From Deroplatys truncata (Eukaryota > Arthropoda > Insecta > Mantodea > Mantidae), in NCBI GenBank assembly GCA_030765065.1, contig CM060988.1, forward strand, positions 175,501,065 through 175,565,064: a stretch of 64,000 nt of DNA, read 5' to 3'. Under the pieces are notes generated by a model that ran no database searches, was not told where the DNA came from, and saw nothing but the letters and a program-made list of their open reading frames with translations. Of this stretch, positions 1 to 10,769 are shown in pieces. Each line of letters starts with the position of its first letter. Position 1 is the stretch's first letter. The translations under genes were made by a program, and so were the position numbers.

Positions 1-2890
1 ACAGGAGTTCTCTATGAGCTGGACAGTTCATACATAAGTGCTCTATGAGCTGGCCAGTTCGAAACAATAGCACTCTGTGTGCCATGCAAATCCAAACACG
101 AGTACTCAGTACTTCACATTTCAAAGCAGGAATACTCTATGAAATGGGCAGTACAAAACATGAACACACTGTGAACCGGTGAGATAATACAATTAGTAAT
201 CTATGAAACTGGGCAAGTAAAAATAATCTGGTTGGTTCAAAGCACGAGTATTTGATTAATTGGAAAGTTATAACATGAGTATTTTGTGAACTGTGCAGAT
301 AAAAATGTCATCACCCTATGACTGGATAGTTAAAAATATGAGTGCTCTGTGAACTGAGTAGATAAAAACATGAGTACTCTGTGAGCTGATCATTTCAGAA
401 GATCAACACTCAATGAACTGGGTAGATAAAAATATGAGTAGTCTGTGAGCTGGGTAGATAAAAATATGAGTATTCTGTGAGCTGGGTAGATAAAAATATG
501 AGTACCATGTGAACTGATTATTTCACAAGATGAGTACTTTGTGAGCTGGGTAGATAAAAATATGAGTACTCTGTGAGCTGATCATTTCACAAGATGAGTA
601 TTCTTTGAGCTGGGTATATAAAAATATGAGTACCCTGTGAACTGATTATTTCACAAGATGAGTACTTTAAGAGCTGGGTAGATAAAAATATAAGTAGTCT
701 GTGAGCTGATCATTTCAGAAGATTAATACTCTGTAAACTGGTTAGATAAAAATATGAGTAGTCTGTGAGCTGGGTAGATAAAAATATGAGTATTCTGTGA
801 GCTGGGTAGATAAAAATATGAGTACCCTGGGAACTGATTATTTCACAAGATGAGTACTTTGTGAGCTGGGTAGATAAAAATATAAGTAGTCTGTGAGCTG
901 ATCATTTCAGAAGATTAATACTCTGTAAACTGGTTAGATAAAAATATGAGTACTCTGTGAGCTGGGTAGATAAAAATATGAGTAATCTGAGAGCTGAGTA
1001 GATAATAATATGAGTAATCTGAGAGCTGAGTAGATAAAAATATGAGTACTCTGTGTGCTGGGTAGATAAAAATATGAGTACTCTGTGAGCTGGGTAGATA
1101 AAAATATGAGTACTTTGTGAGCTGGGTAGATAAAAATATAAGTAGTCTGTGAGCTGATCATTTCAGAAGATTAATACTCTGTAAACTGGGTAGATAAAAA
1201 TATGAGTATTCTTTGAGCTGGGTATATAAAAATATGAGTACTTTGTGAGCTGGGTAGATAAAAATATAAGTAGTCTGTGAGCTGATCATTTCAGAAGATT
1301 AATACTCTGTAAACTGGTTAGATAAAAATATGAGTATTCTGTGAGCTGGGTAGATAAAAATATGAGTACTCTGTGAGCTGGGTAGATAAAAACATGAGTA
1401 ATCTGAGAGCTGAGTAGATAAAAATATGAGTAATCTGAGAGCTGAGTAGATAAAAATATGAGTACTCTGTGTGCTGGGTAGATAAAAATATGAGTACTCT
1501 GTGAGCTGGGTAGATAAAAATATGAGTAATCTGAGAGCTGAGTAGATAAACATTTGAGTAATCTGAGAGCTGAGTAGATAAAAATATGAGTAATCTGAGA
1601 GCTGAGTAGATAAAAATATGAGTACTCTGTGTGCTGGGTAGATAAAAATATGAGTACTTAAAAATATGAGTATTCTGAGAGCTGGGTAGATAAAAATATG
1701 AGTACTCTGTGAGCTGGGTAGATAAAAATATGACTATTCTGTGAGCTGGGTAGATAAAAATATGAGTACTCTGTGAACTGATCATTTCATAAGATGAATA
1801 CCCTGTGAGCTGCGTAGATAAATATATCAGTACTCTGTGAGCTGATCAATTCACAAGATGAGTACTCTGTGAGCTGGGTAGATAAAAATATGAGTACTCG
1901 TTGAGCTGATCATTTCACAAGATGAGTACTCTGTAAGCTGGGTAGATAAAAATGAGTACTCTCTGAACTGATCATTTCACAAGATGAGTACTCTGAAAGC
2001 TGGGTAGATAAAAATATGAGTACTCTGTGAACTGATCATTTCACAAGATGAGTACTGTGTAAGCTGGGTAGATAAAAATATGAGTAGTCGGTGAGCTGAT
2101 CATTTCACAAGATGAGTCTTCTGTGAGCTGGGTAGATAAAAATATGAGTACTCTGTGAACTAATCATTTCATAAGATGAATACTCTGTGAGCTGAGCATT
2201 TCAGATGAGTACCCTGTGACCTGGGTAGATAAAAATATGAGTACTCTGTGAACTGAGAAGATAGATATGAGTACTCTGTGAACTGATCTTTTCAAAATAT
2301 GTGTATTCTGTGAAATGGGTAGATAAAAACATTAGCACTCTGTGAACTGATCATTTCATAAGATGAGTACTCTATGAACTGGTCAGTTCAAAGCATTAGT
2401 ACCCTATCAAGCTGTGAAGATAAATACATGAGTACTCTCTGAACTGGTCAGTTCAAAGCATTAGTACTCTATCAAGCTGTGAAGATAAATACATGAGTAC
2501 TCTATTAACTGGTCAGTTCAAAGCATTAGTACTCTATCAAGCTGTGAAGATAAACACATGAGTACTTTATTAACTGGTCAGTTCAAAACATAAGTACTCT
2601 ATGAGGCTGTGAAGATAAATACATGAGTACTCTATTTAACTGGTCAGTTCAAAACATAGGTACTCTATGAAGCTGTGAAGATGAATACATGAGTACTTTA
2701 TTAACTGGTCAGTTCAAAACATTAGCACTCTATGAAGCTGTGAAGATAAATGCATGAGTATTTTATTAACTGGTCAGTTCAAAACATTAGTACTCTATTA
2801 AACTGCAAAGATAAATGCATGAGTACTCAGTAACCTGGACAGATCATAACATCAGTACTCTGGTGGATTGAGGCAGATCAAAATGTGAAT
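1..2890. repeat. 32-bp minisatellite array, copy A
   Basis: Tandem units of about 32 bp fill this stretch. The conserved core reads GAGTACTCTGTGAGCTG, and GAGTACTC is a perfect 8-bp palindrome. Two main subtypes alternate irregularly: one carries GGTAGATAAAAATAT before the core, the other GATCATTTCACAAGAT. From about 2,380 to 2,830 the units form alternating dimers of about 65 bp (GGTCAGTTCAAAGCATTAGT type followed by GTGAAGATAAATACATGAGT type). Units before about 420 are more diverged. The array enters from beyond the left edge. Long minus-strand reading frames here are by-products of the repeat, because three 32-bp units make 96 bp and keep frames open. Confidence 0.95.
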
Positions 2891-4310
2891 CACAGAGATC
2901 AGTACATGACTACTGCAGACGTAATGTCAATGTCAATACTTAATTTGATCTTTTTGACTTCTTTGGTGTGAAAAAAGTTGTAGTCAATGAGTCAGACAAA
3001 TTATAGATGTGTATTATGTATTTGCTAATGAGACTTAGGAGTTGAATACAAGCAGAAGCAATCAAATACAGAGGAAGAGGAAGAAGCATACTGAAACTGA
3101 AAATAGAGATGTTGTCTATACTACTATTATAATTAATTATTATTATCATTATTGAGTTATCTTTATTGCCAGGTCTTTATTTTAAACATATCTTTAATGT
3201 AATTCCATTAGCCAGTATAAAATTTATGACAAGTCTAATTCAAAGCCAATAATTCATTCTCTTTGTTTCCTCATTTAACTTTCTTCAAATAAATCTTTAA
3301 CAATATTTACCTTTGCAAGTTTCCTAATAATTATGTCTTGTATATACAAATACTGAATTCATATAATAACTTGCATAACTCACTACAATGCAAAGTATCC
3401 TTCAACTTTTAGATTTTCACTAAAATGTGAATACATTTCTGTAAACCCTAGATTTACAATAAAAAAAAAATATGAATATGCTAGACTGAAACACTTAGCT
3501 TTTTCTGGCTGTAGAAATTTTCAAGTCCCCTTTTCGAAAGCAAAAAACATTACCAATAAAAGTCAACGTCTTCCCCAGCAGGCAGCAAGTAAATTGCACA
3601 CATGTTACTTCAGTTCCATGTAGTATAATTTCTTACAAGTAGTAAGTTACCAAAGACAATCTCTCACCAACTCCTGCCAGCTTTCCATAGCAGACAACCT
3701 GCTTCGTAGGCATGAAATTTTCAGGTTAAATACAGCCTTATTTTAGATCACATATAGTGGTTAAGTCTTACCACTAAACTGTATGTAATAACTTAAACAC
3801 CTGCGGACCATCTGATGATTTTTGTTACACTTGTAACTGAGGTAAACCCATTTCGTTCATGTTTGCCAACAATGCCCACCCAACAGGTGCATATTACTCG
3901 TTTCGACAACAGCAGGTCGGCCAAAGGCAAAATTATGTGTGCTGATCAACAACATGCAGCAATCTCTTTTCCCTATCCCTGTTTATCTTCTAGGTAGACT
4001 TGCTCTTCTGCTACCTGCACCTACTCCCCGCTGTTTCTAAGGATGGACATATGCTTCTTAAGGTGAATATCTCTGATTTTATTATAAAAATGATACTAAG
4101 AAAAGGGTATTAACAGAATACCATTACAGGTCTATAGCTTGTGCCACTGCAGAGGTTTAACATTAGTCTGATTGCCTTCTTTTATATTATAAAATTCTAT
4201 TTCTAAAGTTACTAATTCATTTTCTAAAAGAACACGAGGAAAACATACATTTATGTTACCTGTGTTGCAAAATCTCACAGCAATATTCATGCTTATATTA
4301 ATTTTAAGTT
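2891..4310. other. AT-rich spacer with no recognised gene
   Basis: This lies between the minisatellite and the LINE remnant. Only reading frames of 60-70 codons are seen, without recognisable motifs. It recurs at 54,313-55,730 as part of the large duplication. Confidence 0.6.
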
Positions 4311-4317
4311 TATTGGC

Positions 4318-5090
4318 TTTAAATTATGTAATCTGTTGCCACATCAATGTTAGATTTAAGTACTTGTTTCTCTTTAGCAGAAACTAAAACTTTTGTATCA
4401 TCAGCAAAAAGAGTAAACTTAGCATTAATGAGATCATCCAGGTTTTAAGTCAGGTCATTAATATAAAGTAGAAATAATAAGGGACCCATAATCAGTCGCT
4501 CGGCACTTAATATTTAACATTTTCAACAGTAGAGCAAGAAGTTTTAATTTCATTTGAGTCACTGTCCATAAATTCAACTTCAGTTAGATGCTTTCTATTT
4601 GTAAGATATGATAAAAATTACTTCAAAGGAGTTCCTCTTATTCCATAGTATTCAAATTGTGAATTAATACATTACAGTCAACCAGGTCAAAACCTTTGGA
4701 TTGATCAAGAAATATTCTCATGCACTGATTTGCGCTTTATCTAGTTTTTTATGCACTTCTTCACTGATGTTCTGCAATGCCAAATTGGAAGATTTCCCTT
4801 GCTGAAACCTATACTGTAATTTTGATATAATATTATATTTACTTAAAAATGATAACACACTATTGTATACCACCTTCTCGATTACTGTAGTAAAAATTGA
4901 TGAGATAGAAATAGGCCTGTAGTTTTCCAGCTCAAATTTAAAACTTCTTTTATGCAAAAGCTTAATGTTTGAGACTTTTAAGCTCTGAAGGAAGTATCCT
5001 TTTAGTGATAAATAAAGTATATGGCATAAGGTTTTAGCCAGATGCAAGAGGTTTGTTGCAATAACATATTACAAAACCACCAAGACTTAC
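4318..5090 (-). pseudogene. Decayed non-LTR retrotransposon (LINE) reverse transcriptase
   Basis: The longest open stretch (5,047-4,718, minus) contains ENYRPISISSIF, EKVVYNSVLSFLSKYN and QQGKSSNLALQ, the conserved early blocks of jockey-like LINE reverse transcriptases. After stops and frame changes the minus strand continues with DQSKGFDLVDCNVL (near 4,690). At about 4,440-4,380 it reads LINAKFTLFADDTKVLVS, holding the FADD catalytic box. The order is that of a normal RT domain: fingers first, catalytic aspartates later. The endonuclease, the start and the 3' end are not visible, and several stops interrupt the frame, so this is a dead, 5'-truncated copy. A near-identical copy lies at 55,740-56,512. 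Confidence 0.85.
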
Positions 5091-5399
5091 AGATTTTTTG
5101 TTTCATGCTTTTAATCATAGAGAGTAAATCCTCTTCAGTTGTTCATGGAAAAAACAACTATTTACAGTTTCTGTAAGGCTATTTATCCAAAGTAGTGGTG
5201 GCCTCTACACATGCATCAAAAGGAACTGACATCTAAGTGATACAATGCTTGGACTCTTACTCAGGATGTTAATTAGTAAAATTAAATGTCAAGAAAATTA
5301 TGAAGTGACATTCTTGGCTAAGAATCTATGATTATTGAAGATCTTGCATTATGTACTCTTTCTTTAAATTGGCTTAGCATTATTGTCTATACCTATATA

Positions 5400-5945
5400 T
5401 TAAGAAATCTAAAGTAATGGTATTTAAAACAGAGAGTATATTTAAGAAAACTGAAAAATGGTATTTGAACAAGGAATTACAAGTAGTGAAAGCATGTAGT
5501 TACTTAAGAGTAAGATTGAGAAGCAATTAGTGGATGGATGGGAACTGCATGGTACGATGGTGATTGCTAAAGAAAATTAGTAATGAACGGAGTGAGGGTA
5601 TGCTTACACAAGATACAAGGAATGCCTGTAAACTGGTTGGAGAGGATGTATGAAGCAGTGGTAGAATCAAATATGTTACATATATGATGTGGACATTTGG
5701 GAATTATCATAGATAGTGAACAAATTTTATGTAATAATAAGATGTTTTATAAGGTCATTAGATATTTTACCAAAAACCTCACCAAGAGGAGTAGCATTGG
5801 CAGAACTAGGTAGTACAAGAAAGGTGTTACAAAGAGTTTTGAAATATGGGTATACAGGAATCACAATGTATGGCAGAGAGGAGGAAATAATTCAATCACA
5901 TTCTGGAAAAAAGTAAGGAGCATCTTAGAAGGTATTGAGAGAGAA
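5400..5945 (+). pseudogene. LINE C-terminal fragment
   Basis: Broken plus-strand frames contain VVKACSYLRVRLRS (near 5,487) and SLDILPKTSPRGVALAELGS followed by RVLKYGY (5,755-5,860). This order, a 'YLGV'-type block after the RT domain and then a 'P..T....LAELG....RVLKYW' block, is typical of the region downstream of reverse transcriptase in insect LINEs. The strand is opposite to the neighbouring RT remnant, so it is a separate insertion. Multiple stops show decay. The copy is at 56,822-57,367. Confidence 0.5.
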
Positions 5946-6990
5946 GAGTAATGCTGAAACTATTAAAATAATTTATGGACATGCAGGCCCTTCAAGCTGT
6001 GATACGGGTTTTTATAAGTAGAAATTATTAACAAAAGAGAACATAATCGCAGCAAGTAAGGAGGAATTAACTTACAAAGCTGACAGTTCTGACACGAAGT
6101 GGCAAGTTGACTCCGTGCAAAAGTGACATAGAACACGGTGGCGAGAGGCTTGATAGTACAGCCGGGAGCAATATTGTAGGTCTGCAAAAACAGAAAACCT
6201 GACAGCACAATGGAATTACCCCATAAAAGGTCATATCAGCTTTCTTTTGGATATATTGAACCATATATGTTTCTCCATCCAGGAGTCTGCCATGTTCTAG
6301 AAGTGGGAAATCAGATCTTTGAATATTTTAGTGTGATTTTCTTGTGACCAAGATTAATAAATATGCATGGTTGTGTCCACTGGAAAACACAGGTTCTCGA
6401 TTGAAGGAACCCAATACGAGGAAAATTAAAGCATATTTGAAAGTTCTTATTTATATGGAAATGGCAGATCTTCCCAAAACCAGGGATGCCTTTAAAGGAA
6501 ACTTTTGCATTTATCCTTCTCATAGAAAAATCTGACACTCAGATGTTTTAAAAAAATAACAATGATGAAGCATCGAGGCCAAAGCAAGGAGAAAAACATT
6601 TTGATTATTTGTAGGTATAAGGTTCTACCTGCATTGAACACTGTAAAAAAAGTTTCAAATGCATTACAAACTAGGATGGGATCTCACCATAGATGAGGCC
6701 ATGATAGGATTCAAAGGCCAGTTTCATTTGAAACACTACATGCCAGACAAACCAACGAAATGAGGAATAGCAAATAGCAGAGGTGGGTATCTGCTAAATT
6801 GTTAAATATACCTTGAGAAAAAACATCTCGACCGTTATTTCAATCACTGAGAAGAAAAGGGTCATGTGAAAATGTGTAGAACATTCAGCAGAAAAAAAGA
6901 AGACTAAATTGGAGAGTAAACTAGTATAAATGTTATCAATATTCCCTAATTTAAAACTGGATGCTAAAGAAAATGAAAACAGTTTTTATT
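5946..6990. other. Unassigned AT-rich spacer
   Basis: Overlapping short frames of 60-80 codons lie on both strands at 6,070-6,540. None shows a recognisable domain, and both strands stay open over the same bases, which argues against coding. No repeat boundary is visible. Confidence 0.5.
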
Positions 6991-6999
6991 TATGCTCTT

Positions 7000-7200
7000 T
7001 CAACGTCCCTTTAACTACAATGGTTCTTAGCATCCGATTCTATTTTGAGTGCCAAAAAAGATCACATTTTGCTCAGATGCCTCTTCATCAAGTATAATGT
7101 TCTTTTACATGCCGTAAATCTATGTCACAACACCACGGTAATGATTTTTATGCCCGAAGAGATCCTTTGCCCCCCATTGAGTTTGAACTCGCGACTGCAA
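7000..7200 (-). mobile_element. tRNA-derived SINE, family 2, minus orientation
   Basis: On the minus strand this reads a degenerate tRNA-like start (TTTGCAGTCGCGAGTTCAAA contains the B-box-like GAGTTCAAAC), then the body shared with 10,185-10,430 and 34,592-34,872. That body has a CGGGCATAAAAATC block, a CTTTACAT..GC/AGATTTACGGCATG block, and a GATGAAGAGGCATCTGAGCA block, ending near GTTAAAGGGACGTTGAAAG. The same order in several copies of both orientations identifies an interspersed SINE. The copy is at 58,421-58,621. Confidence 0.7.
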
Positions 7201-8795
7201 ACTAAGGTGTGGTATGATCATGAATAACGATAAAAGAAAGAAAAGAAACTGCATGCTTCCTTGACTATCAACAGAAGGGGTGGAAAAGAAAAACAACAGA
7301 TAATGAACGCATAAGGCAAATTTATAACAGGCCTGTAAATAACAGAGTCTACTGGCCAGGTGAATAATTTTTTACCTAATTTTCCCTGCTTACACCATTT
7401 GATTTGTTTTAAATGCCACATCCAACAATCAAACTTGTCAATACTTGTTAAATGTTTAGTCCATAGACTTGAAATTGTCCACATTCTCTTTTGTATCCTG
7501 ACTATGAAGGCAAGTCTGAGATCTTTCTTTCGAGGAAAGGGGGGGGGGAGGCCACAAGAACTCAACTCAACCCTCCTGCAAGTGAAATATTTTGGTACAT
7601 ACGGTTCAGTACTTCCCTTGTTTGGCCAGGTTGACATGGTAACGTGACGTCATTATTGCTAACCTTGCTGTGGAAATGAAGAACTTCTTCCTGGACACAG
7701 AAGTACACCCTCAGGTAGCATCTTGTATGTTGCAACATAATAGGTTTAAACGAGTCAGTCAAAGAGTGGGTGTGACCATGTGAACAACGAAGTTATTTTT
7801 TTTCTTTGTTTGTTTGTCTATTTAGCTTTTCAACAAGATAAAACACAATGTCATGTGTACTTGCAAGTACTATGAGGTATGAATGCTGAATACAAGCAAA
7901 TTTGCACCTCTTTTGTTACGTTTCCAATTAAGTTAAGTGTATTTTGTTTTAAATTCCACTTAATAGGTGAAATGTAAGGACAAGGAGCATGGTTAATTAC
8001 TGCACGAACAATTAATTAATTGCAATTTCCATTAAAATACAAAGTAAAAGCTATGGGGTATCATATGATATAAAATTTAAACTTTTGTTTCCTGAATTTT
8101 GTATACCCTTAAATAAAACATAAGTTTGCCTTCTGGACAGCAGCATTGCCTGTCTACAAAAGTAAGGTAAGTAATATTACTAGTTAATGCCATATTTAGC
8201 ATGCACCTTTTTTTTTGGCACACATCATTTTTCACCTGTTTCATACACCATAAGCCACCACTGATAAATAATAAGTTAATGGTAGTGATAGTGTAAATGT
8301 ATAAAAACTGGGGCTGCAATAAAAACATCATACAAGTCTTCACCACTGCAGGTATGGATAAATATATACCACCATAGATCTAAGGGTAGCTATCTAGTTT
8401 TCATAAACCTGTAAGTAAATATTCTTGTGCCTGATTAAGTAAAAAGGTCTAGATATTATGTCCAGTATTTCATGCATTAACCTGCGGTAGCATAAAAAGG
8501 CGCATTTAAATTTAAAGGTTCACAAATGAAATGGCCTGACTGGAGGAAAGAGAACAAATACTGAAAGAGAGGCAGAAAGTTAACCTGCCTCTGGGCACGG
8601 TACTTCAAAGCATGCTTTTCTCAATTGGATACATTTAAAATGGATATTCAAACACATTTTTAAACTGACATAAACTTATATAAACTGATTTTATGCAATA
8701 ATTTGTATCACAATAATGTAAATGCCAGAGTGATTGTAGTGTAAATTAGCATTATTGTATGACATTGATTTGAGATGTTTGTTAATTATAAGCAT
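7201..8795. other. Non-coding spacer
   Basis: AT-rich, with short unrecognised frames. A minus-strand frame of 139 codons (7,637-7,218) is cut by a one-base change in the G run of the duplicate copy (near 58,963), so it is unlikely to be a gene. A G homopolymer lies at about 7,540-7,550. Confidence 0.5.
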
Positions 8796-9062
8796 TGTTA
8801 GGAAATAAGTTTATACGGCCTCACTGAAACTGACAATAAGAGCGGATAACAATGAGTGAGGGGGTGAGTTGAATATAAATTAGAAGAGACAAACAAATGA
8901 CATCAGATTGGCGTGCTTTTCTTAGAAATAGCAGGAATATTTTCCCTAGAGCATATGTTTTCATAATTTTTGATTGGATATAAAAATAGACGCTAATGTT
9001 GGCACATTTTATTAACCAATAGCAGCTCGGTTATAATCTTTAGGCATATCGGAGTGTGGGAG

Positions 9063-9098
9063 TATAAAAAGCTAAAGTCAGAGGCAGATTTCGTCAGT
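9063..9098 (+). promoter_or_regulatory. Core promoter: TATA box plus TCAGT initiator
   Basis: TATAAAAA at 9,063-9,070 is followed by TCAGT at 9,094-9,098. The A of the initiator lies 33 bases after the first T of the TATA box, the usual arthropod spacing. Three 36-bp direct repeats start at the initiator. The same arrangement recurs at 60,484-60,519. Confidence 0.6.
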
Positions 9099-9202
9099 CC
9101 AACAGAAGCATTCGCGTGTAATACGTCGATCAGTTCAACATAAGTATTCGTGAGTTATACGTCGCGTAGTTCAACGGAAGCATACATAAAGTACACGTTA
9201 CG
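9095..9202 (+). repeat. Three 36-bp direct repeats in the presumed 5' leader
   Basis: Units run 9,095-9,130, 9,131-9,166 and 9,167-9,202, each exactly 36 bp. They share a (C/T)AGTYCAAC..AAG start and an ACGT-containing end. A degenerate fourth unit begins at 9,203 with CAATTCTACAGAA. The first unit begins inside the TCAGT initiator, so all units would lie in the transcript leader. Confidence 0.75.
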
Positions 9203-9523
9203 CAATTCTACAGAATCTCTCACGTCTAAAAGTTTGTTATAAATGTGAAACACGCGAATTAATAATATGAAGTAAATAAGTGATTATAGGGATACTAGAA
9301 AATATAACAGTTTCAGTCTGGAGTGTATCACGAGTCAATATGTGAATTTAATTAATTGTGACGGTAATAAAAGTGTAAAAACAAATTCTTTTATCAGTGT
9401 TATCTTTCAGTAAAAATTCCTTTCCGTTTACACATCTTGATTAAGAGATATGCTCGACTGAATAATAATAATAGCTAGCCGGAGGACAATGAACCCAACA
9501 TTCAAAGTAGTAATACAATAACA

Positions 9524-10150
9524 GGCGCCCAGCAAAAGATAACACGAAGTGACCACGACAAATTGGCTTCCATACGTGATGCATATAAACATGAAGTATC
9601 TTCCAACTACCTACAAATATCCGACTTCAATTTTTGTAAATACCATTGACGAGCGTATTACTGCCAGTACAGTTTTTCCTATTTGTGAATCACCCTTATG
9701 AGTTAAAAATGTTTAAACCTCCTGAAACAAAGATGGAGGAAGAGAAAACTCATGGTGAAACGATGTTGCTTATAAAGGGTCATCAGATTAAGTGGCAATA
9801 CTGCTAGCAGCACCTAGGTTGCAAGCATATGCCACTCGCCTCCAATACTACATTCGTGTGTGAACCGTCATATGCATTGAAACAAATAGGATAAAACAGA
9901 TAAGGCAACTAATTACTATTTAGCAAATTCCAAAGTTAAATGTCCTTACATTGTTTAACTTCACAATCATGATGTTGGAAACATTCTCCGTGCAGCACCT
10001 TAACAGATTATGATTCACAATATGTAGTTCTTCTTGGGAAATACTGGTTATTTCTTCATGTAGTGTTCTGAAGTTTTTGTTTGGAAACTCGGTTATACAC
10101 TTTGTTTTTAAATTGCACCAAAAGTAAAACATCTCAGGGATTGAGGTCTA
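9524..10150. other. Leader or decayed sequence after the LTR-like segment
   Basis: A plus-strand frame from about 9,538 stays open for about 40 codons and then stops. Beyond about 9,660 I recognise nothing. Confidence 0.4.
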
Positions 10151-10184
10151 GAGATTGAGTGGGCCACATCCTACATTAGTCATC

Positions 10185-10430
10185 CTCCATGGTGTAGTGG
10201 TTACCATGGTAGCATCCAGTTTCCGAGGTTGCGGGTCCAAACTCGGCAGAGGGCGATGGATATTTTCAGGCATAAAAATCTTAAGCATGGCTTCTTTCGG
10301 AAGGGAAGTAAAGCCGGTGATCTCATGTCATAAGGGAACCTGATAAAGAGGCCTCTGAGCAAAATTACCGGTCTTTCACGGCCAATATAGAATGGGATGC
10401 CTAGGACATAAAACTCAATTCAACAACCCT
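10185..10430 (+). mobile_element. tRNA-derived SINE, family 2
   Basis: The head contains an A-box-like TGTAGTGGTTACCATGG and a B-box-like GAGGTTGCGGGTCCAAACTC, as in tRNA-derived RNA polymerase III promoters. The body follows with GGCATAAAAATC, GCATGGCTTCTTTCGGAAGG, GATAAAGAGGCCTCTGAGCA and CAATATAGAATGGGATGCCT. Other copies lie at 7,000-7,200 (minus), 17,718-17,960 (minus), 34,592-34,872 (plus) and 61,606-61,851 (plus). The middle ACATG-TACGACACGTAAAAC part seen at 34,720 is missing, so this copy has an internal deletion. Confidence 0.75.
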
Positions 10431-10769
10431 ACATTGATTACTCTGTCAGCAAAGACGTCAAAATTTGAGTCCATCCAACCTGTATCCCCATCTTGTTGAA
10501 ATATACTGTAGATTCAGTCATGTCAATGTAGGAAAAAAAACTGCTCCAAAATGAAAACTTGGTATTGTGGAGCATTGTTTCCTTAAGAGAATGGGGCAAA
10601 TTACTCTAGCCACACTCACAGCACACCAACCACCGACCTTAGGATCCATAAAGTGCACTTTGAATGAGTATAAGAGAAGCAGTGCAGTACTAGGGACTGG
10701 ATTCTCAATAGGGAAATGGTGTATGACCCAGTGCCACTCTCAGCATTAGCGCTTTATCTGTAATACAAA

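Larger units (their letters stand above)
8796..9523 (+). mobile_element. Possible LTR of an LTR retrotransposon (solo or truncated)
   Basis: The segment begins TGTTAGG and ends AACA just before GGCGCCCAGC, which resembles a tRNA primer-binding site. Inside are a TATA box (9,063-9,070), an arthropod initiator TCAGT (9,094-9,098) and AATAAA (about 9,365). This U3-R-U5 order and the 728-bp length suit a long terminal repeat, perhaps BEL/Pao-like. A gag-like open stretch of about 40 codons (containing SDHDKLASIRDAYK) follows and then breaks. No second LTR was found within the unit. The alternative is the promoter and leader of an ordinary cellular gene. The copy is at 60,217-60,944. Confidence 0.35.

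Noticed and set aside
934-1785. Minus-strand reading frames of 75-155 codons (also 52,868-53,338) that look like a repetitive protein rich in Tyr, Ser and Phe
   Set aside because: They are translations of the 32-bp tandem repeat. Three units equal 96 bp, so the frame recurs and stays open by chance. No start, splice or non-repeat context supports a gene.
1-2890. Direct 32-bp repeats considered as a CRISPR array
   Set aside because: Repeats are directly adjacent with no unique spacers, no cas genes are nearby, and the surrounding sequence is eukaryotic.
6311-6538. Paired frames on opposite strands (75 and 63 codons), repeated at 57,732-57,959
   Set aside because: Both strands open over the same bases and are conserved only because the whole block was duplicated; no domain signal.
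7218-7637. Minus-strand frame of 139 codons
   Set aside because: The duplicate copy carries a different G-run length that breaks the frame. Its 3' part ends beside a SINE, and no domain is recognisable.
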